Positions 46,399 through 53,389 of a stretch of DNA of 64,000 nucleotides are shown in pieces; positions within the stretch are counted from its first letter, which is position 1; each line of letters opens with the position of its first letter. Made by a program: the position numbers and the translations under genes. The notes under the pieces were generated by a model. That model saw only the letters and a program-made list of their open reading frames with translations, was not told where the DNA came from and ran no database searches. This DNA is from Paenibacillus sp. BSR1-1 (GTDB lineage: Bacteria > Bacillota > Bacilli > Bacillales > Cytobacillaceae): positions 496,001 to 560,000 of the forward strand of contig NZ_JAQMWQ010000001.1 in NCBI RefSeq assembly GCF_030403775.1. The letters run 5' to 3'.

Positions 46399-47426
46399 TA
46401 GTTTCCAATAAATCTAACATAAAGCAATTTTGCTTTTTCACTATCATTTGTTCCATGGACTAATACGCGCCCATCCTTGAAAATAACCATGGAAATTTGG
46501 TCATCAGGGGAAAATCGGAGCAGAAAGTCATTAGCTAGTACTTTGCCGCTTTTCTTTAAACTTGCTCCTAATTTTTTTAAATCAATTTCTCTTTTATCAC
46601 GAAAGTATATTTGCACTGTATCTCGACCGCAAAGCGTTGTATAGACTATTTGCTGCCTAGATGACCGATCTAAAAACTCAAACTCCCGTTTACCACAAGC
46701 TGGGCAATCTGGATTTCTTCCTTTTGTTATATCCATCTGCAAAAACTCATTTGACCATATATCCAATTGTTCCAGGTTCGGGCTAGTCTCTGCCTCAACG
46801 ATTATTTTTATCGCTTCCATTGCCTGAAAAGAACCGATAATACTTGTAAGCGGTGAAAGAACCCCAATCGTATCACAGGTTTCCCCCGTTCCAGTTGGAA
46901 CATGTGGAAAGAGGCAGCGATAGCAAGGTGTTTTACCCGGAATAATTGCTGCAAACATCCCCCTTGAACTGACCGCTGCACCATGAACCCAGGGGATACC
47001 GTGTTTAACAGCTGCATCATTAATTAAAAAACGCGTCATAAAATTATCCGTACCATCAACAATCACATTGACATCCTTTAATAAATCCTCCGCGTTTTCG
47101 AGGTTTACATCGGCAATCACCGGTTCAATTGTAACACCGGAATTAATGGCTTTTAGCTTGTTCTTTGCCGCAATCACTTTGGGTAAATGTAATATTGCAT
47201 CCTTTTCCTCAAAAAGAATCTGCCTCTGTAAATTTGATAGTTCAACTAAATCCCTATCTATTAACTTAATATAGCCAACCCCAGAGCGAGTAAGCTGGTT
47301 GGCAATCACGGTTCCAAGTGCTCCGACGCCAACAATGGCTACTCTGCTTTTTAGCAATTTACGCTGCCCCTCTTCACCAATGGGCTGAAAGAGAATCTGT
47401 CTTGAATAACGTTCAAAATCGCTCAT
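46398..47426 (-). CDS. moeB: ThiF/MoeB family adenylyltransferase
   Basis: Activates the C-terminal Gly-Gly of sulfur-carrier proteins such as MoaD. It is 342 residues. ATP-binding VAIVGVGALG is at 29-38 and DRDLVELSNLQRQ follows. The structural zinc site is Cys168/Cys171 (CYRC) and Cys241/Cys244 (CPAC); the catalytic-region Cys is 184 (GETCDTIGV). A C-terminal extension of about 90 residues is not needed for MoeB chemistry. It is divergent from the AOR gene, with moaD beyond that. Confidence 0.92.
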   Translation of the reverse strand: MSDFERYSRQILFQPIGEEGQRKLLKSRVAIVGVGALGTVIANQLTRSGVGYIKLIDRDLVELSNLQRQILFEEKDAILHLPKVIAAKNKLKAINSGVTIEPVIADVNLENAEDLLKDVNVIVDGTDNFMTRFLINDAAVKHGIPWVHGAAVSSRGMFAAIIPGKTPCYRCLFPHVPTGTGETCDTIGVLSPLTSIIGSFQAMEAIKIIVEAETSPNLEQLDIWSNEFLQMDITKGRNPDCPACGKREFEFLDRSSRQQIVYTTLCGRDTVQIYFRDKREIDLKKLGASLKKSGKVLANDFLLRFSPDDQISMVIFKDGRVLVHGTNDSEKAKLLYVRFIGN

Positions 47427-47581
47427 GAAAATCTTCTCCTCACTAATCGAATTATCTAAATATTTTAATTTTAATTTTTCTTTTTAAAAGTTATAATAAA
47501 TATTGGAAGAACTTCTCAGATTTTTTTCTAATATAATTAGAGATTAGTATAAAATCACAAAATAGAAAAGAGGGGAACAAT

Positions 47582-49414
47582 TTGAATCTTGGCGGTTTTA
47601 AAAACAAAGAAGTAGTTGTGGATTTAACAAACGGCACTGTTAATTACAGAACGATTAATGAAGAAGATGCAAAAAAATACATAGGCGGCCGTGGACTCGG
47701 TGTCAAATATGTATTAGATAATGGTCCCGAAGTAGAACCATTATCTGCTGAAAACGCTCTATGTATTATGACCGGCCCTGTTACGGGATCGCGTTCTTCT
47801 ATGAGTGGACGACTTTGTGTGGTTACAAAATCTCCACTTACAGGTACTGTGACTGATTCTCACATCGGCGGCTGGACGGCTGCAAGGTTAAAGTGGGCAG
47901 GTGTCGATAATATTATCTTCACTGGAAAAAGCGATAAGCCAGTTTACCTTTACATTGAAAATGGGCAGGCTGAACTCCGGGATGCTTCAAATCTTTGGGG
48001 AACAAGCACAAGAGCCTTTATTAAGGCAATGAAGGACCAATACGGTGAGGAAGACCTTAGCGTCATGACGATTGGTCAAGCCGGTGAAAATACTGTTCGA
48101 TTTGCATCCTTTATTAATGAGCATGATCGTGCTGCAGGCCGTGGCGGCACTGCTGCAGTTGCCGGCTATAAAAAGTTAAAAGCGATTGTTATTAAAGCAG
48201 CTCAAAAAGGAAACATGCCAGCAGCAAAATTAGAAAGCGATTACAAAGAAGCTAATAAAAAAGCGGTAAAAGCGATCCTTGATGGCGGACTAACAGCTCC
48301 AAATAAGGGCGGTTTATCTGTTTATGGAACAAATGTATTGACCAATCTCATCAATGAGGTCGGTGCCCTTCCAACGAAAAACTCACAATTCACACATTGG
48401 GATGAAGCAGAAAAACACAGCGGTGAATTCGTAAACACCCATTTGCGGGTGGCAAACAATACCTGCCACGCCTGCCCTGTAGGTTGTAAAATCGAAGTAG
48501 AGGTAAAGGATGGAAAATATAAAACTCGAGTAGAAAGCGTTGAATTCGAATCTGCCTGGTCCCTTGGTTCAAACTGCCTCTTAAGCAATGCTGAAGCGAT
48601 TTCCTATCTAATTGATCGCTGTAATGAGTATGGTCTAGATACAATCGAACTTGGTCATGCTTTTTCTGTAACCATGGAAGCCTATGAAAAAGGCATTATA
48701 TCAGAAGAACTGATTTGGGGCGATGCTGATTCCATGATTGAATTAACAAGAAAAATTGCCCATCGTGAAGGCTTTGGCGGTATTTTAGCTGAAGGCCCAG
48801 CGCGTGCAACTGCTCTCTGGGGCTCCCCTGAATTATCTATGTCCGTTAAAGGTCAGTCTATTCCTGCTTATGATCCACGTGGTATTCAAGGAATTGGTCT
48901 GGGCTATGCAACCAGCAACCGTGGTGCCTGTCACTTGCGCGGCTATACTGTCGCGAGTGAAATCGCCGGTATTCCTGAACCAACTGACCGGTTAAAGCCC
49001 GAAGGCAAAGGCGAATTATTAAAAATATTCCAAGACATGCTTGCCTTCTCTGACTCTATGAACATTTGCAAGTTCTCGTCTTTCTCTGAAAGTGCTGAAC
49101 ACTACGCAGAACAATATAGTGCCATGACCGGTATCCCGATGACAGCTGAGGGCGTCATGAAGGCTGGAGAAAGAATTTACAATCTTGAGCGCTACTATAA
49201 TAATCTTGCAGGCTTCGATAAACGCGAAGACGACTTTCTTCCAAAACGATTCACTGAAGAACCTGCATCAGGAAACAGCGCAGGTCATGTAAGCCGTATG
49301 GATATCATGCTAGAAGAATATTACCAGGTTCGCGGCTGGAAAGATGGCATAGCCACAAATGAGAAGCTTCGTGAACTAGGGATTATTGATCCTGAAATAA
49401 AACAAACGGTTTAA
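47582..49414 (+). CDS. aor: Aldehyde:ferredoxin oxidoreductase (tungsten-pterin type)
   Basis: 610-residue AOR-family enzyme oxidising aldehydes to acids (or the reverse) with a bis-pterin tungsten or molybdenum site and one [4Fe-4S] cluster. N-terminal domain: YIGGRGLGVKYVL, TGPVTGSRSSMSGRLCVVTKSP, GRGGTAAVAGYKKLKAI. Cluster ligands are Cys295, Cys298 and Cys302 (CHACPVGC) and Cys496 (DSMNICKF). DRCNEYGLDTIE is the first pterin-binding DxxGLD motif. TTG start behind AGAGGGG. moeB and moaD flank it. Substrate unknown. Confidence 0.93.
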   Translation: MNLGGFKNKEVVVDLTNGTVNYRTINEEDAKKYIGGRGLGVKYVLDNGPEVEPLSAENALCIMTGPVTGSRSSMSGRLCVVTKSPLTGTVTDSHIGGWTAARLKWAGVDNIIFTGKSDKPVYLYIENGQAELRDASNLWGTSTRAFIKAMKDQYGEEDLSVMTIGQAGENTVRFASFINEHDRAAGRGGTAAVAGYKKLKAIVIKAAQKGNMPAAKLESDYKEANKKAVKAILDGGLTAPNKGGLSVYGTNVLTNLINEVGALPTKNSQFTHWDEAEKHSGEFVNTHLRVANNTCHACPVGCKIEVEVKDGKYKTRVESVEFESAWSLGSNCLLSNAEAISYLIDRCNEYGLDTIELGHAFSVTMEAYEKGIISEELIWGDADSMIELTRKIAHREGFGGILAEGPARATALWGSPELSMSVKGQSIPAYDPRGIQGIGLGYATSNRGACHLRGYTVASEIAGIPEPTDRLKPEGKGELLKIFQDMLAFSDSMNICKFSSFSESAEHYAEQYSAMTGIPMTAEGVMKAGERIYNLERYYNNLAGFDKREDDFLPKRFTEEPASGNSAGHVSRMDIMLEEYYQVRGWKDGIATNEKLRELGIIDPEIKQTV

Positions 49415-49419
49415 TAATG

Positions 49420-49454
49420 AAAAGGCTTCTGCGAGTTATTGCAGAAGCCTTTTT
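49420..49454. terminator. Bidirectional terminator after the AOR gene
   Basis: 13-bp perfect inverted repeat AAAAGGCTTCTGC / GCAGAAGCCTTTT with an 8-nt loop. Confidence 0.93.
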
Positions 49455-49726
49455 CACCCGCCTGCTCTGGTGGTTTTATATCGATATTTTTTAATAAGAT
49501 CATCCAGCTCTCTCTCATCATTAGCACTAATGCGAATTTTGATAGCATTGACCTTAAATACTTGGGTAAAAAAAATCTCCCTTTCCGATAAAACCTGCCC
49601 TTCCCAGCTATCTGCAGAATAAATAAACGGGAATGAGTAAGTTATCTGTCTTGCCCCGAGTTCTTCAAAATACATTCCGAGATGTTCCTTGCTAATCCCA
49701 CGAAACTCTAAATCCCGATTTGGCAT
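49454..49726 (-). CDS. Small protein with C-terminal Gly-Gly beside MoaD
   Basis: 90-residue protein, MPNRDLEFRGISKEHLGMYF at the start and YRYKTTRAGG at the end. It starts one base after the moaD stop, behind CAGGAGG, and so is coupled to it. It could be a stand-alone version of the domain that follows MoaD in MoaD-related fusion proteins; this is from memory and not tested. The Gly-Gly tail is identical in form to that of MoaD and would suit adenylation by MoeB. It faces the AOR gene tail to tail. Confidence 0.75.
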   Translation of the reverse strand: MPNRDLEFRGISKEHLGMYFEELGARQITYSFPFIYSADSWEGQVLSEREIFFTQVFKVNAIKIRISANDERELDDLIKKYRYKTTRAGG

Positions 49727-49727
49727 T

Positions 49728-50000
49728 TTAACCTCCTGCAACAGGCGGAAAAAGAGCAAATTGATCCGTTTCATTTACTTTAGTTTGAAGATCATCTAGA
49801 TGGATAATATTCCTTCCATTTACATACACATGAACAAAAGGAAGCAGCGCTTTCTCACTTGAAAAAATTTCATTTTGTAAATCAGGAAACATTTCAACCA
49901 TTTTATCAAGAACATCAATTACCCGTTCGCCATCTGGCTGAACTTCTACAGTAACTCCGCCGCAAATTTGCCGGAGATTAGCAAACACCTTTACAAGCAC
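49728..50000 (-). CDS. moaD: MoaD/ThiS family sulfur-carrier protein
   Basis: 90-residue ubiquitin-fold protein with a beta-grasp start (VKVFANLRQICGGVTVEVQ), VYVNGRNI, and the C-terminal FALFPPVAGG whose Gly-Gly is thiocarboxylated to donate sulfur to the pterin. GTG start behind GGGGAGAGG. Position beside AOR and MoeB suggests it serves the tungsten/molybdenum cofactor of the AOR. Confidence 0.9.
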   Translation of the reverse strand: MLVKVFANLRQICGGVTVEVQPDGERVIDVLDKMVEMFPDLQNEIFSSEKALLPFVHVYVNGRNIIHLDDLQTKVNETDQFALFPPVAGG

Positions 50001-50087
50001 AAAACCCTCTCCCCTCTATATATTTCAATATTAAAAGTAAATAACTAACTTGTCACTAGGGTTATCTTAAAAAAAGCGCAAACAAAA

Positions 50088-50110
50088 AGGCTATCTTTAA
50101 CAGACAGCCT
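50088..50110 (-). terminator. Terminator of yisL
   Basis: Minus-strand stem AGGCTGTCT / AGATAGCCT (one G-U) with a 5-nt loop and TTTTTG after it. Confidence 0.8.
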
Positions 50111-50125
50111 TTCCTTCTACAAATT

Positions 50126-50494
50126 TCATGGATTCAAAAATGACATAGGCAATTCGACAAACCCTAAATATAATACTAGCAGAAATGCCACCACAAACTG
50201 AATCCAAAATGCAGAAACTCTCCTTTGGTTAGCAACTCTGCCAAGAATCATTTCAAATAAACCAATTATCCAAAGACCAACGACTGCTTTTAACCAATAC
50301 ATTGGTGTAATATTTCCAATCCCGTTTAATTTGGCTAGAAGCCCAATTCCTGTTGCTATAATGAGTAAGTACAGCACCCTTAAGATCATTTGAACGATTT
50401 TAGCACCTTTTGCTTTTCCTCTTTTATGTAAGGAAAGAGCCACAAAAAATAATATTAGCGCTAAAAACCATGAAGTAATATGAGCGTGAATCAT
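50126..50494 (-). CDS. yisL: YisL family membrane protein (DUF1516)
   Basis: 122-residue protein with four predicted helices (AHITSWFLALILFFVALSLH; VLYLLIIATGIGLLAKL; MYWLKAVVGLWIIGLFEMIL; FWIQFVVAFLLVLYLGFV), characteristic of YisL. Start behind GGAGGCAATT. B. subtilis places yisL near gerP and asnO, as here. Function unknown. Confidence 0.92.
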   Translation of the reverse strand: MIHAHITSWFLALILFFVALSLHKRGKAKGAKIVQMILRVLYLLIIATGIGLLAKLNGIGNITPMYWLKAVVGLWIIGLFEMILGRVANQRRVSAFWIQFVVAFLLVLYLGFVELPMSFLNP

Positions 50495-50609
50495 CGAATT
50501 GCCTCCTTATGTATGTTTATTTCGTTTATTCCGAAACTATCATACCATAGGGAGTTCCAAAAATCGAAAAAAGTATGTTTTAAAATAGATAATTAATATG
50601 ATATTGTTA

Positions 50610-51050
50610 CTAATTCATGTCAGAAAATTTTTTTGAATTTTTGGTGATCGTTATCATTGGGCCGTATGATACAAGTGGTGGAATCATGGCTCTAACCTGC
50701 CCTTCATCTGGCAGCATAAAATCAATCATCGGTGAATTTTCGTCAATTTTTCTTCCAAAAGTGGTTCCAATTTTTTTTATTACGCTTATTAAATGCTCGT
50801 TATTTCGGAATTGAGTGGATGTTAATAATATTTTACCTTTCCGCTCACAGTACACTTCGTTTGGTCCATTCACCAAAACTTCTGTAACATCAGTATCCAA
50901 AAGAAGTGATTTAATCGGCCCAAATGCATGGAAAGGTGTTATCATCTTAAGTTTTGGTGTAGATGATAAACTTCCACCGGAAGATGATACTTTTTTCAAT
51001 CCCCCGCCTGTTTGATTATTTTTTTCTTGAATGCGCTTTAATAGTCCCAT
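50610..51050 (-). CDS. CpaF/TadA N-terminal domain protein, ATPase domain missing
   Basis: 146 residues. After a Gly/Ser-rich linker (about 15-32) the sequence matches the N-terminal domain of CpaF-type secretion ATPases: LLLDTDVTEVLVNGPNEVYCERKGKILLT, NEHLISVIKKIGTTFGRKIDENSPMIDFMLPDEGQVRAMIPP, GPMITITKNSKKF. It stops just before the region that leads into the Walker A ATPase core, and the 115 bases to yisL encode nothing similar. The start is sound (AGGAGGGT), and a c-di-GMP-I riboswitch lies immediately upstream. Either a remnant of a lost Tad/Flp pilus locus or a domain re-used as a stand-alone protein. Confidence 0.85.
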   Translation of the reverse strand: MGLLKRIQEKNNQTGGGLKKVSSSGGSLSSTPKLKMITPFHAFGPIKSLLLDTDVTEVLVNGPNEVYCERKGKILLTSTQFRNNEHLISVIKKIGTTFGRKIDENSPMIDFMLPDEGQVRAMIPPLVSYGPMITITKNSKKFSDMN

Positions 51051-51066
51051 TCAGTCGACCCTCCTC

Positions 51067-51151
51067 TTTCGGTAACTGGCTGGCATTGTGCTAATGCACT
51101 TTAGCCCCTTTAGCTTTGCGTCACTGATTTTCATCAGTTTTGCCTTTATCG
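51067..51151 (-). promoter_or_regulatory. Cyclic di-GMP-I riboswitch (GEMM)
   Basis: On the minus strand, in order: AAAGGCAAAA; a P2 hairpin ACTGAT-GAAA-ATCAGT with a GNRA tetraloop; the invariant GACGCAAAGC (51122-51113); GGGGCTAAAG; a P3 hairpin GTGC-ATTA-GCAC; AATGCCAGCCAGTTACCG as tetraloop receptor and closing strand. This order and the loop types are those of the c-di-GMP-I aptamer. It ends about 8 bases before the AGGAGGG of the CpaF-domain gene, so control could be by ribosome access. I see no separate terminator hairpin. Confidence 0.9.
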
Positions 51152-51310
51152 AGAATCAGTAAATTTGTTATCGACTGTTCTCACTATTATCATAGTACGA
51201 TTTTACTTCACAGAATATCCTACTAATCTATCATTTGCACTCTTAAACAATAGTCATTTTGACTCATTTTAATGTTTTTCAATAAAAAACTTTATTTGGG
51301 CTAATGAATC

Positions 51311-51337
51311 ACATTACACTCGCCCAATCATAGAATG
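51311..51337 (+). promoter_or_regulatory. Candidate SigK promoter of gerP
   Basis: AC at 51311-51312, a 16-base spacer, then CATAGAATG at 51329-51337, close to the SigK consensus (AC, N16-17, CATA-N3-TA). gerP operons are transcribed in the mother cell by SigK-type polymerase with GerE control, which supports the match. Confidence 0.5.
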
Positions 51338-51368
51338 TAAAGATATTAATAAAAAAAGGGTGTTGAAC

Positions 51369-51590
51369 ATGCCAGCAATTGTTGGAGTTGCACAGGTCAT
51401 AACACTTGGAAGCAGCTCTGTTTTCCATATTGGCGACGTTTATAAGATTATGCCTCTTTCCACCGCCAAAACCTTTTCCGGAGCAGGGTCCTTCAATACC
51501 GGGGAGAGCTTACATCTTAATAACAATATTAGCTCAACCAACACAGCTGACTCTGATGTCTTCGATCAAGGAATCGCTCTTAATGCTTAA
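51369..51590 (+). CDS. gerPA: Spore germination protein GerPA
   Basis: 73-residue member of the GerPA/GerPF family (MPAIVGVAQVITLGSSSVFH...GSFNTGESLHLNNNISSTNT). GerP proteins sit in the inner coat and let nutrient germinants reach their receptors. First gene of a six-gene operon. The ATG at 51369 is the MPAI start typical of the family; GGGTG lies upstream. Confidence 0.92.
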   Translation: MPAIVGVAQVITLGSSSVFHIGDVYKIMPLSTAKTFSGAGSFNTGESLHLNNNISSTNTADSDVFDQGIALNA

Positions 51591-51607
51591 TGAATGGGTG
51601 GTTTACA

Positions 51608-51850
51608 ATGAATTTTTATATCCAGCAGTCCATTCAGATTCATTTTATTAGAATTAGTGGAATATCCAATTCCTCTGTCTTTCAAATTGGCAGCGCTGGA
51701 ATCATAAAACCGGCGGCACATCTTTACAATACTGGAGGATTTACAGGGCCTGCACCCACTGCAAAGAAGGTTGGGCAGCTTCCTTCAACCTCCATGAGTG
51801 CCCCTGCCGTCCCTTTACAGGCGCCGGTACGAACGACAGGAAAATTGTGA
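51608..51850 (+). CDS. gerPB: Spore germination protein GerPB
   Basis: 80 residues, MNFYIQQSIQIHFIRISGIS then NSSVFQIGSAGIIKPAAHLYNTGGFTGPAP, as in GerPB. Pro/Ala-rich C-terminus. Start at the ATG behind GGGTGG; gap of 17 bases after gerPA. Confidence 0.93.
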   Translation: MNFYIQQSIQIHFIRISGISNSSVFQIGSAGIIKPAAHLYNTGGFTGPAPTAKKVGQLPSTSMSAPAVPLQAPVRTTGKL

Positions 51851-51859
51851 GGTGATTGA

Positions 51860-52480
51860 ATGTATCAGGATTTTAACCAATACCTTCAATGGCTACAAAT
51901 GACTATTCAAGCTCAAGAACAAAGAATTGCGGCGCTGGAGTCTTCTCTAAAAAAGATGAAAGAAGAAATAAAGCAATTAAATGAAAGGAAGGCTATACAC
52001 GTCGACAAAATCGAATATAAATTTGATCAATTGAAGGTCGAAACTCTTGAAGGAACCTTAAACATTGGCCTAAATCCATCCGATTTATCCGATGTCGAAG
52101 ACTTTGCGGTACAAAATCAATCATTAACCACTCCCATCGCCCCAAAAGCTCAAATGCAACGATCAATGAAAATTGAAGAAGCAATTTATAGATTTTTAGA
52201 AACAGATTTACCACTCTTAGTAGAAAATACAGAGAAAGAATTAGGCCTGCAGCCGAATGAATCGTATTTATCCTTTATTAAACAAGATATCATCAAACAG
52301 CTTCCCAATAGAATTGAATACCATTTAAACACACATAAAACTAGGAACAATTCTTCAGAACATACCAATTTTGAGGAGCTCATCATTGAAACGTTAAAGC
52401 AGGAAATCCAAAATGGAGTACATTTATTTTTAAACAATTTGCCAGAACATGTGAAAGGAATGGGAAAGAATGAACTTTGA
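51860..52480 (+). CDS. gerPC: Spore germination protein GerPC
   Basis: 206 residues. The N-terminal half is a predicted coiled coil (YLQWLQMTIQAQEQRIAALESSLKKMKEEIKQLNERKA), then a GTLNIGLNP motif, and a helical C-terminal half (YHLNTHKT, FEELIIETLKQEIQNGVHLFLNNLPEHVKGM). Typical of GerPC. Overlaps the gerPD start by 11 bases. Start behind GTGAGGTG. Confidence 0.93.
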   Translation: MYQDFNQYLQWLQMTIQAQEQRIAALESSLKKMKEEIKQLNERKAIHVDKIEYKFDQLKVETLEGTLNIGLNPSDLSDVEDFAVQNQSLTTPIAPKAQMQRSMKIEEAIYRFLETDLPLLVENTEKELGLQPNESYLSFIKQDIIKQLPNRIEYHLNTHKTRNNSSEHTNFEELIIETLKQEIQNGVHLFLNNLPEHVKGMGKNEL

Positions 52481-52652
52481 AGTCTATAATAGGGAACTCT
52501 GTGTAGGAAGTATCCGCATTATTGGGGTAGCGAGTTCCTCATTAGTCTTCGTAGGCGATACTGAAACAATACAGCTTGCGTCTACATTCGACACCCCTGC
52601 AGAATCGTTAATCATTGGACCGTTTGTTCCTTTAGCACCGGAAGGGAGATAA
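52470..52652 (+). CDS. gerPD: Spore germination protein GerPD
   Basis: 60 residues (MNFEVYNRELCVGSIRIIGV...ASSSLVFVGDTETIQLASTFDTPAESLIIGPFVP), with the SSSxxxxGD motif shared by GerPB, GerPD and GerPE. Fourth gene of the operon. Confidence 0.92.
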   Translation: MNFEVYNRELCVGSIRIIGVASSSLVFVGDTETIQLASTFDTPAESLIIGPFVPLAPEGR

Positions 52653-52654
52653 TT

Positions 52655-53044
52655 ATGTTTGAACGGACTTCTTGTGTGGACAGAATAAACGTTGAGATTT
52701 TTTCTTTTGCCTCCATTTTTCAATTGGGGGATTCATGCATTGTGAATGGATTGTCACGAGCTTTAGCAGTTCAAAGGGAAGCAGAAATTGATTATGGGAA
52801 TGAAGGAGATCTCTCCCCCTATCGAGTATTTTCTGAGCCCATTCCTTTCCAGCCAATTACTGAAGCTGTTACTTTTTTTACTCACAATCAAAGTCCTAAA
52901 ATTAAAGTTAACGCAATCGATATTATCGGCGTATCTTCTTCTTCTCTTCTTCACGTTGGAAACAGTAAGCATGTATCCATGGAGGCACGAGTTAAGCATA
53001 TTAGACAACTCCTTCCTCTTCCTAGATCGGAAGAAGCAGAGTGA
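52655..53044 (+). CDS. gerPE: Spore germination protein GerPE
   Basis: 129 residues. Two GerP-type modules (FSFASIFQLGDSCIVNGLSRALAVQRE and VNAIDIIGVSSSSLLHVGNSKHVSMEARVKHIRQL), as in GerPE. Start behind GGAAGGGAG, two bases after gerPD. Confidence 0.92.
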   Translation: MFERTSCVDRINVEIFSFASIFQLGDSCIVNGLSRALAVQREAEIDYGNEGDLSPYRVFSEPIPFQPITEAVTFFTHNQSPKIKVNAIDIIGVSSSSLLHVGNSKHVSMEARVKHIRQLLPLPRSEEAE

Positions 53045-53129
53045 AAAATAAACGAACAGGGACAACGATAAACGAATAGGTTACCAGTAGAATCATATTA
53101 ACGGAGTAAAACCAAAAAGGATGTTTTTT

Positions 53130-53348
53130 ATGCCAGCCATTATTGGTCCAGTACAAATTGTAAATGTAGGCGGGGGAATTGTTCAATTCGGGGATACTGT
53201 TTATATATCTCCAAAAAGCGCCTCAAAAACTAATGCAGGTTCAGGGGCATTTAATACTGGTGGATTAATTGTAACAAATAACGGTTTAAGCGGAACCAAT
53301 GTTCTTGATACTAATTTAATTGATCAGCCTATAGCGGGGAATAATTAA
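53130..53348 (+). CDS. gerPF: Spore germination protein GerPF
   Basis: 72 residues (MPAIIGPVQIVNVGGGIVQF...YISPKSASKTNAGSGAFNTG...DQPIAGNN), the most conserved GerP protein. Paralogous to GerPA at the start of the operon. The ATG at 53130 gives the family-typical MPAI start. A strong terminator follows. Confidence 0.94.
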   Translation: MPAIIGPVQIVNVGGGIVQFGDTVYISPKSASKTNAGSGAFNTGGLIVTNNGLSGTNVLDTNLIDQPIAGNN

Positions 53349-53386
53349 AAATGACATAAACCATTACATTGGTCTATGTCATTTTT
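53347..53386. terminator. Bidirectional terminator between gerPF and addA
   Basis: AAAAATGACATAAACC / GGTCTATGTCATTTTT stem (one mismatch) with A- and T-runs on the two sides. Confidence 0.9.
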
Positions 53387-53389
53387 GTA

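Noticed and set aside
47495..47563. Fnr control of the AOR gene or of moeB
   Set aside because: Only an isolated TCACA lies near the AOR start, on the wrong side of the likely -10; no paired half-site at the required spacing on either strand.
50015..50057. A possible Fnr site (AGTGA half) upstream of moaD, also 29.5 bases from a TATAGA hexamer
   Set aside because: The second half matches only 1 of 5 bases, and the implied transcript would start too close to the ribosome binding site of moaD.
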